From NCBI GenBank assembly GCA_033557465.1, contig CM066048.1, positions 12,624,305 through 12,688,304 of the forward strand: DNA of 64,000 bases, written 5' to 3'. Positions 55,602 to 64,000 of the stretch are shown here, in pieces. Each line of letters opens with the position of its first letter. The stretch's first letter is position 1. Source of the DNA: Ichthyophis bannanicus. Lineage: Eukaryota; Chordata; Amphibia; Gymnophiona; Ichthyophiidae. A program made the translations under genes and the position numbers. The notes under the pieces were generated by a model. That model ran no database searches. It was not told where the DNA came from and saw only the letters and a list, made by a program, of their open reading frames with translations.

Positions 55602-56653
55602 TCAAGAGGCTCGTTGGCATACTACCTGTTCCACGTCTTATGTAGTATATGTGCTAGTTTGCCCATGTAATCTTTTATATATAGGGCGCACAATTCGTCC
55701 TGTGAAGCTTCGGTTGACAGAACATGCCTCAAGACTTCGTAATTCAATTCTCACGGCTCCGGTAGTACAGCATAGTTTGGACTTGGGTCATAATTTTGCG
55801 GACTTTTCTTGGAGAGTGTTAGATATGGTTCCGGATCTCCCACGAGGGGGTGATCGTGAACAAATTTTGCAGCGTCTTGAACAAAAGTGGATCTTTACAT
55901 GGCATACCGTTGAACCTTTGGGTTTGAATAAAGAACTAGATTGGATTAGTATACTTTAAAAATTTTTAAAATCTTTAAAATCTGTTCAAGTTAGTCCTTT
56001 ATTTTCATCTAGGACATTTCTGAATTTTTGGCAGTTTTTTATTGCCAATTCTGGGCTTCAGCATAACAGTTTATCTTGTGCAATGTTTTTCTTCATTGCT
56101 ATTGGTCCGCCCTGGTTATTTAATTTGCTTTTTGGGTTTTTGATCATCAATGAGCATGCGCCGGCGTCTTGGAGAGGGAGACGCTGTAGTTTCATTTTCA
56201 TGGCAGTTCTTTAAAGCGTTGATACAGGGCGCAAGAACTTTTGCATTCGCCCGAAACGCAGTACTGTGTCCTTTGATATTTACTGCTGCTTTGACTTTTG
56301 TCATAGAAGATCCTTCAGAGAGTGATTTGAAACTTCTGTGGACGCTGTCAGTTCCCCTTTGGAAAGCATACAAGCATTGACGGGAGCGGCGGTTTTTGAT
56401 AAGTACCACGTTTTTTCATTCAGTTTTGGATCGCATTTTAAATTATATGTGGCTTTTGTATGAGGTGACACCTTGTGGTGGTTTTACCTCCATTTTAACC
56501 CTTTAGTATTTTTTTCATAGGGTTTATTATAAATCGAATAAAATGGAAGTTACAGCCTCAAGAGGATAATTTTATTCTCCCGGCTGCCTTCCGACAAAAA
56601 TATCACACATTATTTATTTGCTCACACATTTTTCACTCTATTTTTGTTTTTGG
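55602..56653 (+). mobile_element. Penelope-like element fragment with GIY-YIG endonuclease, inserted in DIRS copy 2
   Basis: The insertion is flanked by a perfect 15-bp duplication, actttgtcaacagat, at 55587-55601 and 56654-56668. Its coding part runs from about 55602 to 55959 and gives a GIY-YIG nuclease: SYVVYVLVCPCNLLYIGRT (the VYV...YIG pair and the CPC typical of Penelope-like elements), VKLRLTEHASRLRNS, and an end WIFTWHTVEPLGLNKELDW. In Penelope-like elements this domain follows the RT and nicks DNA for insertion. Here the RT is absent through 5' truncation. A roughly 690-bp 3' region follows without ORFs of note. The nuclease core is complete, but its start codon and RT are missing. 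Confidence 0.88.
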
Positions 56654-56917
56654 ACTTTGTCAACAGATGGCATCAGATAACAACAGAAGATTGGACTTTG
56701 TCCATTGTAGGAGAGGGGTACAAACTTCATTTTCACAGCATACCCCCTCCTACAATTCTAAAGCAATTCAATTCACAAACCTCTGCAGACAATCTGCTAG
56801 ATCACGAGGTCTCCACACTTCTTGCCCAAGGGGCAATAGAGGAAGTACCCATTTTTAAACAGGGGACAGGGTTCTACTCCCCCTATTTTCTTATTCCAAA
56901 GAAAACAGGGGGCTTCT
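56654..56917 (+). pseudogene. DIRS copy 2 RT N-terminal segment
   Basis: Resumes the DIRS frame after the Penelope-like insertion: WHQITTEDWTLSIVGEGYKL, DHEVSTLLAQGAIEEVPIFK and QGTGFYSPYFLIPKKTGGF, after which the match ends abruptly at about 56917. RT catalytic blocks, RNase H and the rest up to the recombinase are deleted. Confidence 0.88.
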
Positions 56918-57901
56918 AGGAAACTTTCCACAAGAAGATCTTATGCCTTCAAGTGGAAACATTTTACTATATGGTGCTCCAAGAGGGGATTAAACCCCTT
57001 TGTCATACCCTTAGAATCGATACTAGAGTATCTCCTTCACTTATCGAATTCTGGGTTAAAGACCAATTCGGTAAGAGTCCATCTTAGTGCAATTGCAGCT
57101 TCTTATAAGCCTCTAAATGGACAACCAATTTCCTCTCATCCACTCCTATCAAGATTTATGAGAGGCCTTTTATTAACTAATCTTCCCATCAAGCCACCAC
57201 GGGTGGCATGGGATATAAATCTAGTTCTCGGGCAGCTCATGAAGCAGCCTTTTGAGCCTTTAGCCACTGCAGCCCTTAAGTTTTTGACCTGGAAGGTCAT
57301 CTTCCTAATTGCAATCACCTCTGCCCATCGCATCAGTGAATTGCAAGCTTTAGTGGCTGATCCTCCTTATACTAGGTTTCATCATGATAAGGTTGTTCTT
57401 CGAACTCACCCACATTTTAAGCCAAAGGTGGTTTTGCCTTTTCATTTAAATCAATCAATTTACCTTCCTGTATTTTTTCCGAGGCCTTACGCCTCTAATG
57501 CAGAAAGAAACCTTCATACTTTGGATTGTAAAAGGGCCTTGGCCTTTTACATACAAAGAACACAGCAACATAGAAAGTCCTCACAACTTTTTATAGCTTC
57601 TGACCCTAGTCATTTGGGACTTCCAGTCTCCAAAAGAACTTTATCTAAATGGATTGCCCAATGCATATCCTTTGCTTTTGAGAGTAAGGGTCTTCCTCTT
57701 AAGGACCATGTCACAGCTCATAATGTGAGAGCCATGGCAGCTTCTATGGCTAATCTCCACTCTGTGTCTATCGATGACATTTGTCGAGCAGCCACCTGGG
57801 CTTCGGTACACACCTTCACAGCCCACTACTGCCTAGATAAAGCCTCCTGTCAGGAAGCCTTCTTTGGCCAAGCTGTTCTTCAAAATCTCTTTCAAACCTA
57901 A
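56918..57901 (+). CDS. DIRS tyrosine recombinase, 5'-truncated, 327 codons open
   Basis: Integrase of DIRS elements, which joins circular or linear element DNA to the target by tyrosine-recombinase chemistry. The frame is open from 56918 to the TAA at 57899-57901. The N-terminal core-binding-like part has RKLSTRRSYAFKWKHFTIWC, VRVHLSAIAASYKPL and HPLLSRFMRGLLL. The catalytic domain has FLIAITSAHRISELQALVAD (Arg I), LKDHVTAHNVRAMAASMANL (His-x2-Arg II) and ICRAATWASVHTFTAHYCLD (Trp/His and the nucleophile Tyr). All expected residues appear intact. Its own start was lost in the RT-to-recombinase deletion, so no normal expression is expected from this copy. Confidence 0.9.
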   Translation, partial: RKLSTRRSYAFKWKHFTIWCSKRGLNPFVIPLESILEYLLHLSNSGLKTNSVRVHLSAIAASYKPLNGQPISSHPLLSRFMRGLLLTNLPIKPPRVAWDINLVLGQLMKQPFEPLATAALKFLTWKVIFLIAITSAHRISELQALVADPPYTRFHHDKVVLRTHPHFKPKVVLPFHLNQSIYLPVFFPRPYASNAERNLHTLDCKRALAFYIQRTQQHRKSSQLFIASDPSHLGLPVSKRTLSKWIAQCISFAFESKGLPLKDHVTAHNVRAMAASMANLHSVSIDDICRAATWASVHTFTAHYCLDKASCQEAFFGQAVLQNLFQT

Positions 57902-58395
57902 ACCAACTCTTACCCACCAACCCTGGTGGGATGCCAGAGATCCATGGGAGGAAGGATTCTCACCTTCGACGGTGGCACCTTCCTGGGGCTATCTCCCTGG
58001 CATCTTCAGCTAGGGAGCCCCATATGTGAGGACTACATTCCTGCTTGTTATTGGAGATAGCGTAGTTACTCACCTGTAACAGGTGATCTCCGGGAACAGC
58101 AGGAATTTAGTCCTCACAACCCACCCACCTCCCCTAGGAGTTGTCTCTCTCTCTCTCTTTGTCTCTTTCCTCTCTCCCTCTATCCTTTCACTCAGCTACA
58201 AACTTAACTGAAGAGGGACAGTTGGAAAGGTGGGAAGGCAGCGCGCATGTGCTGAGGGATGCTCCCAAAAGCATTCCTATTGGACGCTGGGGAGGGGTTC
58301 CAGCGTGGGCTCCGTCGGTACTGATGATACCCATATGTGAGGACTAAATTCCTGCTGTTCCCGGAGATCACCTGTTACAGGTGAGTAACTACGCT
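57902..58395. repeat. DIRS copy 2 3' terminal structure with inverted repeats
   Basis: A 59-bp segment at 58059-58117 is perfectly inverted at 58337-58395. A third copy of its outer 20 bp (gtgaggactacattcctgct) lies at 58026. The interval 58190-58336 is the inverse of the 5' leader of DIRS copy 1 (27180-27310), sharing gcgtccaat, gcttttgggagcatccc and ctgccttccc. Inverted terminal repeats plus an internal complementary stretch are the known DIRS arrangement used for circle formation during replication. Confidence 0.85.
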
Positions 58396-58645
58396 TTTTC
58401 ATTCAATGTGTAATTAAACTCTGGAATTTGTTACCGGAAGATATAGTAAAAGTTGTTAGTGCAGATGGGTTTAAAAAAGGTTTGGACAAATTCCTAGAAG
58501 AAAGGTCCATAAACCATTATTAAAAGAGACCCGGGATATCACTGCTTGATCCAATAGAAGCATTGAGGAACCTGTGTCTTTTGGGGAAACTGCTAGGATA
58601 CTGGGCTTGATGGACCTTGGTCTGACCCAATATGACATATCTTAA
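58396..58645 (+). pseudogene. CR1-like LINE 3' end
   Basis: Starts directly after the DIRS terminus with tttttcattcaatgtgtaat (ORF2 end, IKLWNLLPEDIVK-equivalent) and includes a 3' UTR with a short deletion before atactgggcttgatgg. It ends at atatctta, tail to tail with the next element. Confidence 0.88.
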
Positions 58646-59885
58646 GAACATAAGAACATAAGATATGCCATACTGGGTCAGACCAAGGTCCCTAACCTTT
58701 TTAGCCTTTCTTCATAGGGGTATCCTTCCATCCCCTTTACCATTTTGTTGGGTCTTCTCTGAACCGTTTCTAATAACGCTATATCCTTTTTAAGATATGG
58801 CGACCAGAATTGCACACAATATTCAAGGTGCGGTCTCACCATGGAACGATATAGAGGCATTATAATATCCTTTGTTTTATTTTCCATTCCTTTCCTTATG
58901 ATACATAGCATTCTATTTGCTCTCTTGGCTGCCACTGCACACTGAGCTGAGGGTTTTAACATGTTATCCACAATGACGCCTACATCTTTTTCCTGGGTGG
59001 TGGCTCCTAATGTGGAACCTTGCATCGTGTAACCATAGTTTGGGTTGTTCTTCCCTAGGTGCATAAATTTGCACTTGTCCACATTAAATTTCATCTGCCA
59101 TTTTGATGCCCAGTCTCCCAATTTATCAAGACTCTCTTGCAAATTTTCACAATCCTCTAGGGATTTAACAACTTTAAATAGTTTTGTGTCATCTACAAAT
59201 TTGATAACCTCACTCGTTATTTGCTTTTCCAGATCATTTATGAATATGTCAAAAAGCAGCGGACCCAGCACAGATCCCTGGGTACACCACTATTCACATT
59301 TCTCCATTGGAAAAACTGGTCATTTAGCCCTATCCTCTGCTTTCTATCTTTTAACCAGTTCCTGATCCACATTAGTACACTGCCTCCTATCCTCTGACTC
59401 CTTAGTTTTGCCAAAGGTCTCTGATGAGGGACCTTGTCAAAGGCTTTCTGAAAGTCCAGATACACTATATCTACTGATTCGCCTTTGTCTACCTGTTTAT
59501 CCACACTTTCAAAAAAACATAACAGATTAGTAAGACAAGATCTTCCTTGTCTAAAGCCATGTTGGCTGTCTCCCATTAAGCCATGACCATCTACATGTTC
59601 AGTAATTTTGTTCTTAATGATGGTTTCTACCATTTTTCCCGGTACTGACGTCAGGCTGTAGTTTTCTGGATCACCCATGGAACCCTTTTTAAAAATTAGT
59701 ATTACATTGGCGATCCTCCAGTCTTCAGGTATTACAGATTATTGTAAGTGCGTTGCATTTAACTTGCCAGTGTTTGTGCTGTTTCCCGTTTTCGTCATTT
59801 GGCTTTCTTTCCATTTCCTGAAGATGCTTTTTTGGCAACAGCCTCTCTGACCTCACCTTTAAACCATGCTGGATTTTAGAGTTTG
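58646..59885 (-). pseudogene. CR1-like LINE, 3' UTR and RT with internal deletions
   Basis: The minus-strand copy begins with the octamer tail (agaacataagaacataag) and lacks most of the 3' UTR: the tail is joined after about 45 bp to the RT C-terminal domain. Frame 59271-58678 has LGPLLFDIFINDL, FVDDTKLF (alanine to valine next to the aspartates) and LGKNNPNYGYTMQG. Frame 59678-59238 has HGFRQGRSC and VYLDFQKAFDKVPH. At about 59738 the RT joins the EN-RT linker (KASFKKWKK-equivalent), another deletion. Inactive. Confidence 0.9.
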
Positions 59886-60436
59886 TTTTAAGTAAAAGTT
59901 GGCTTACTGAACAGGATGTGACTTTATCTGCAATGGGCACATCTGTGGTGTTTGTTTTGTATTGTGTCAATCCGGATGCAAATAATGAAATACAGAAAAA
60001 AAAGAGAGAAGCTGGAGAACACTGGAGACCTCAGCATAGGAAGAGAATATCAATAAGAGATAAAAGGGAGCTTTTCTCTACCACCGTTTCAGGCATAGGA
60101 GACAAGGTGGCTGCACCTTTTACTATTTTTATTTTCAATTGCTCATTTATTGATATTGACTAGTAGAGACTTGAATTAAGCCTGGACTGGATTAGGAGCT
60201 TATGGATTCAAAAATAAGTGGCAGTGTCAGTGATCCCAGCCCTTATTTGTCCCATACCAAAACCTGTAATCCCATGGGTGGTCAATCTAGGTGAGACAGT
60301 GCCATCAGGCATGAGGTATGTGCCCCTGGTCTCCCTGCAGAGTGATGAGTGTCCAATGAGGGACCCCAGACCAGGGGACTGTATTGCTATTCTTTCCAAA
60401 CCAACAGAACGTTTGGTTACTGCTCCTTTCATTACA
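59886..60436. other. Unassigned spacer
   Basis: No coding motif or named repeat in about 550 bp. Open frames at 60218-60442 on both strands have no recognisable content. Confidence 0.4.
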
Positions 60437-61107
60437 ATATAAGAACATAAGAAATGCCAGACTGAGTCACACCAAGGTCCATCAAGTCCAGTATCCTGTT
60501 TTCAACAGTGGCCAATCCAGGTCACAAGTATCTGGCAGGTTCCCAAAAAGGTACATAGGTTCGACAATGCTTGTCCCAAGGTAAGCAGTTGATTTCCTGG
60601 GTCCTCTTTAATAATGGTTTATGGACCTTTCCTCCAAGAACTTGTCAAAACCTTTTTTTAAACTCAGCTACACTCACAGCTTTTACTACATCTCCGGTAA
60701 TAAAATTCCAGTTTCATTACGTGTTGAGTGAAAAAATATTTTCTCTTATTAGTCTTAAATGGGTTACACTGTAGCTTTGTTGTGTATCTTTCTACTTTGT
60801 GATGGCATAAACAGCTGATCTATGTTAACCCATTCAACTCCATTCATTAATTTCTAGACTTCTATCATATCTCCCCTCAGCCGTCTCTTTACCAGGTTGA
60901 AGAGCCCTAACCTTTTTTAGCCTCTCTTCATAGGGGTATCCTTCCATCCCCTCTACCATTTTGGTTGCTCTTCTCTGTACCTCTTCTAATAACGCTCTAT
61001 CCTTTTTAAGATGTGGTGACCAGAACTGCACACAATATTCAAGGTGCGGTCTCACCATGGAATGGTATAGAGGCATTATAATATCCTTGGTATTATTCTC
61101 CATTCCT
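60437..61107 (-). pseudogene. CR1-like LINE 3' end
   Basis: Minus-strand 3' UTR (60437-60790, ccagtatcctgttttcaaca) and RT C-terminal domain (61103-60834: [37 protein letters not shown]). It is 5'-truncated and has a frameshift near 60915. Confidence 0.9.
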
Positions 61108-61682
61108 CCATTTGGATGTAGTATAATTTTCTGAAAGGATTAAAAATCACTTCATTAGAAATGTCATCTAGAAATAATTAAATTGATTTAATAAAAAAAT
61201 GTAAGGAGTTTTTTTTCTGGATTAATGATGTTGGAGTGGATGCCAGATAATATTTAATTATATATTTTGGCTGGTACACTGAGAGCCTTTAAAAGAAATA
61301 TTAGATTGTTCCCAAAGATCAGCATTGGTATAAGTCTTGAATTATCTTTGGAGTACCCTTTGTTTGATTATTCATTATAATTTACAGCCTTCCAGTCGAT
61401 CTGGGCGCTGTGCCGGTCCTCTTAGCATGTTTAAGGCATTTAGAACTGCAAGGCCCTGTCTAAAACTAAGATGAAATAATTCTAAACCTTTAAAGCAAGC
61501 AGGTACTTCCTTTGGGGGGGGGGGGGATTAATATGCGGAGCAAGGAGCTGCTGTTGTACACTTTGTGTATGTGAGTGAGGGGAGGGTGAGGTATTATATT
61601 GGGGACGGCCCGTTCCTTCATACAGTTTAGTATATGTACTGAATTATCTGAATCTGTTGCCATACTGTAAATATCCTACCTT
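61108..61682. other. Unassigned stretch with a G run
   Basis: Contains a G run at about 61514-61526. The segment cagtcgatctgggcgctgtg (about 61391) resembles the start of the dispersed repeat at 61683, so part may be a diverged tandem copy of it. Confidence 0.4.
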
Positions 61683-62403
61683 GCAGCTGATCTGGATTTA
61701 GCGCTGGTCCTCCTGGCATAATTTAGGGCGTTGCAGCTGATGTGGGCACTGTGCGGGTCCCTTTGCCACTTTACTCCTCTCGAAGTGCCTTGGTGTGCTT
61801 CTACTATTTGTGAGGCTCCTTTGTCGTCTTCCACTCTTGAGGTGTTTGTTGCCCTCATTGTACCACTTTACACTTCTGATGGTGGTTTCTTAACTATTTC
61901 CTATAAACAGAGACCCATTTCTCTGCTCATTTCTTATCTAAACTTTTATTATTTTCTAATCCAACAGAAGTTGGGAAAATATTATGCAGTTTTACAGCCG
62001 ATTTTGCTCCCATGCAAAAGGAAGGCTGCACTGGAAGGGAAGGAAGCCTGAACAGAGCGCAGTGCCGGATGTTTTGGTAAGTGCTGCCGTGCTGTTTAAC
62101 ATCGTTGCTGCCACTGCAGGTCCCGGAGAGGAGCAGAAGCGGCGGCAATAGGGATGGCGAGAGGAGCAGGAGAGTGCAAGGAATGACATTGGTCTAGGGC
62201 ACCTCATTCCTTGCAGTGGCCCCTGCACCCACCCATCCGAAGAAATGCCTTGGTGCAGTTCTGTAGGAAAAGCCATTCTAACAGCTGCAACGTACTAACA
62301 CTGATTCACAGTAACGGCATTTTCACAGTTGTCCTTCCCTGCTCATCTCCTCTCCAAATCAGACATGCAGAGAGCAAACAGATATAAATATACACGCAGT
62401 CAC
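61683..62403 (+). repeat. Unnamed dispersed repeat, copy B
   Basis: Same-orientation relative of 3331-4056, with the same landmarks (gcgctggtcctcctggcata, gaagttgggaaaatattatg) and the same downstream context of a tandem array. No coding motif. Confidence 0.7.
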
Positions 62404-62460
62404 ATACTAGCATACCAGCACATGCACAGATGGATGCAAACAAGCAGGGCCGTACCAAGG

Positions 62461-62971
62461 GCTGTGCGAGCGGTGCGGCCGCACAGGACACAAGTACAGG
62501 AAGGGTGCTGATATCATCACTGGGCGTCCAGGAAGCTCAAGAAGAGTGAGCTAGTGTAAGGGGCTGTGCGAGCGGTGCGGCCGCACAGGACACAAGTGCA
62601 GGAAGGGTGCTGATATCATCACTGCGCGCCCAGGAAGCTCAAGAAGAGTGAGCTAGTGTAAGGGGCTGTGCGAGCGGTGCGGCCGCACAGGACACAAGTG
62701 CAGGAAGGGTGCTGATATCATCACTGCGCGTCCAGGAAGCTCAAGAAGAGTGAGCTAGTGTAAGGGGCTGTGCGAGCGGTGCGGCCGCACAGGACACGAG
62801 TACAGGAAGGGTGCTGATATCATCACTGCGCGTCCAGGAAGCTCAAGAAGAGTGAGCTAGTGTAAGGGGCTGTGCGAGCGGTGCGGCCGCACAGGACACG
62901 AGTACAGGAAGGGTGCTGATATCATCACTGCGCGTCCAGGAAGCTCAAGAAGAGTGAGCTAGTGTAAGGGG
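62461..62971. repeat. 102-bp tandem repeat, 5 units
   Basis: gctgtgcgagcggtgcggcc starts at 62461, 62563, 62665, 62767 and 62869, exactly 102 bp apart, and the fifth unit ends at 62970. Units differ at very few positions. Each carries the palindrome tgcggccgca (a NotI site) and a gatatcatcactg segment. The low divergence indicates recent amplification. Confidence 0.97.
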
Positions 62972-63179
62972 CTGGGGAGGGGAGAGTATAGATACACATC
63001 TGCAGTGACACCCAAACACATGCAGGTTCATAGAAACACACACAGACAAAACAACCCACAATGATACATATGCACACACACACACAAACAAAATAGAGGC
63101 ACACCAACCATAAAAAGATAAATATACAAAACACACATGCACCCACATCTAAAATGATTGGAAAGAATTCCATGAGCCA
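62972..63179. other. CA-rich low-complexity stretch
   Basis: Rich in acacac and aaaca motifs (63030-63145). No gene recognised. Confidence 0.5.
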
Positions 63180-63335
63180 TACTCTGCATGCTTTCACCAC
63201 TTGGGCAAGCTACTTAACCTTCCATTGCGTCAGGTACAAACTTAGATTGCGAGCCCTTTGCGGACAGGGACATGCATACTTGCCTTGATCTTCTCCTGGA
63301 AAGGCGTGAGCTAAATACTAATAACTAAATGCTAC
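63180..63335 (+). mobile_element. SINE/L2-type 3' portion
   Basis: The segment acttgggcaagctacttaac, then cttagattgcgagccctttg and cggacaggga, followed by gagctaaatactaat, is the core-plus-tail of an L2-mobilised SINE. No box A or B was seen. Confidence 0.6.
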
Positions 63336-63344
63336 CTCAGTGCA

Positions 63345-63722
63345 TTCCCTTGATGTCCTCAGTCTATTAAAAGAAATTTGATCATGCTGTGATCGCAATT
63401 GCCAAGTGACCCCAACATCGTTAGCTCTCACACCCGGTCCTGTGTTCCACTTAGGAGTAGGTGGCCTAAAATAGCTTCCCCTCGTGTTGATTCTTGATGC
63501 AGCTGCTCCACAAAGTAGTCATTTATTTCATCTAGAAACCTTTCCTGCCTAGCATGTCCAGATGTGACACTGACCCAGTTGATACTGGGATAATTGAAAC
63601 GACCCATTATTATTGTTTTGCCAGTTTTGCAGCTTCCCTAATTTCTGTTAGCATTTCATCATCTGTCTTCATTCTGGCCAGGCAGATGGCACTAGCCCCC
63701 ACTCTAATTCCTTCTTCTCCAT
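63345..63722 (-). pseudogene. CR1-like LINE endonuclease fragment
   Basis: The reverse complement reads like 32215-32590 of the intact copy: gcctggccagaatgaa, a GDFN segment changed to GRFN (gggtcgtttcaattatcc), gatgaaataaatgactactt and cttggcaattgcgatcacag (the SDH site becomes CDH). Both ends are truncated. Confidence 0.85.
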
Positions 63723-63726
63723 GGAC

Positions 63727-64000
63727 CAGCAGGAATGAGTCCTCACATATGGTGATGTCCCTAGCGGAGTCCTATGCAGAGACGCTCTCCGACTCCTATT
63801 GGAAGCATTTGGAAAGCTCTACCACAGCCGATCGCCTCCTTCCCACATGTCGTTGCAGTGCCAGCTTAGATCAGTCTTTCATTTTCTGTGAAGCCCCACA
63901 GACGTGTTCTAGTCATTCTCTGCTTGGTGAAATTTTCTGTCTCCCCTGCGAGGGTTTATGCACTTCAGGTTTTTGCCTAATTGCCTGCTGTCGCAATTCT
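63727..64000 (+). mobile_element. DIRS element 5' end, continues beyond the window
   Basis: The segment agcaggaatgagtcctcaca and a later ctattggaagcatttggaaa match the terminal region of DIRS copies 1 and 2. The sequence then runs into a leader and probably a gag start (tgccctgcg-like segment near 63950), but the window ends. It is a more diverged relative of copy 1. Confidence 0.6.

Noticed and set aside
60218..60442. Overlapping open frames on both strands
   Set aside because: 74 codons each, no domain and no neighbours supporting a gene.
62461..62971. 102-bp repeats as coding exons (102 is divisible by three)
   Set aside because: No long frame runs through the array in any phase with a plausible start, and the unit has stop codons.

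Overview
The window is repeat-rich vertebrate nuclear DNA with no host gene, tRNA or rRNA gene that I can recognise. Almost all of it is layers of retrotransposons: CR1-like and L2-like LINEs, one RTE/BovB-like LINE, DIRS tyrosine-recombinase retroelements and a Penelope-like fragment, with SINEs, terminal-inverted-repeat DNA elements and minisatellites between them. This mixture fits a tetrapod with a large genome. An amphibian, perhaps a caecilian, is my best guess from the abundant DIRS and the CR1 tails built on TTCTTATG, but this is an inference.

Layout. 1-3090: minus-strand L2-like copy interrupted by a minus-strand CR1. 3331-7136: unnamed dispersed repeat, 74-bp minisatellite, L2 3' end, purine-rich block and a CR1 tail. 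8752-16790: a series of L2-like fragments, mostly minus strand, the best with a 536-codon open EN/RT segment. 17868-20535: RTE/BovB-like LINE. 23525-25740: another L2-like RT copy. 27141-30290: DIRS copy 1 (5' terminal region, frameshifted gag, RT with YLDDW). 30291-31276: purine-rich block. 31277-34904: the best element here, a CR1 with an intact 987-aa ORF2, its 5' end folded into a 223-bp palindrome. 34905-36660: 5' half of an L2-like LINE. 38402-38512 and 40312-43267: a MITE and a larger element with related inverted termini. 43374-43665: tRNA-like SINE. 43667-47165: CR1 copy 2 with upstream tandem monomers, intact ORF1 (SGNH esterase) and ruined ORF2.

48075-54030 is a CCCATCAGCCC-type minisatellite split by a 4.86-kb element (48936-53794). 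That element has about 0.8-0.9-kb terminal inverted repeats, a 6-bp target duplication, AG termini, a solo-LTR-like insertion in its left arm and a few unrecognised, apparently spliced genes. It is the best candidate for something undescribed: a short Polinton-like or other 6-bp-TSD element. 54036-58395: DIRS copy 2, with an internal deletion, an open tyrosine recombinase, a DIRS-type inverted terminal structure and a Penelope-like GIY-YIG fragment inserted with a 15-bp target duplication. 58396-64000: CR1 fragments, the second copy of the dispersed repeat, a 102-bp tandem array and the 5' end of a third DIRS element leaving the window.

There is no operon-like cooperation. The relations are insertional (element into element), and several copies explain each other's structure: CR1 copy 2 shows what CR1 copy 1 lost, the right arm of the 4.86-kb element is the empty site for the insertion in its left arm, and DIRS copy 1 identifies the inverted 5' end at the 3' end of copy 2.
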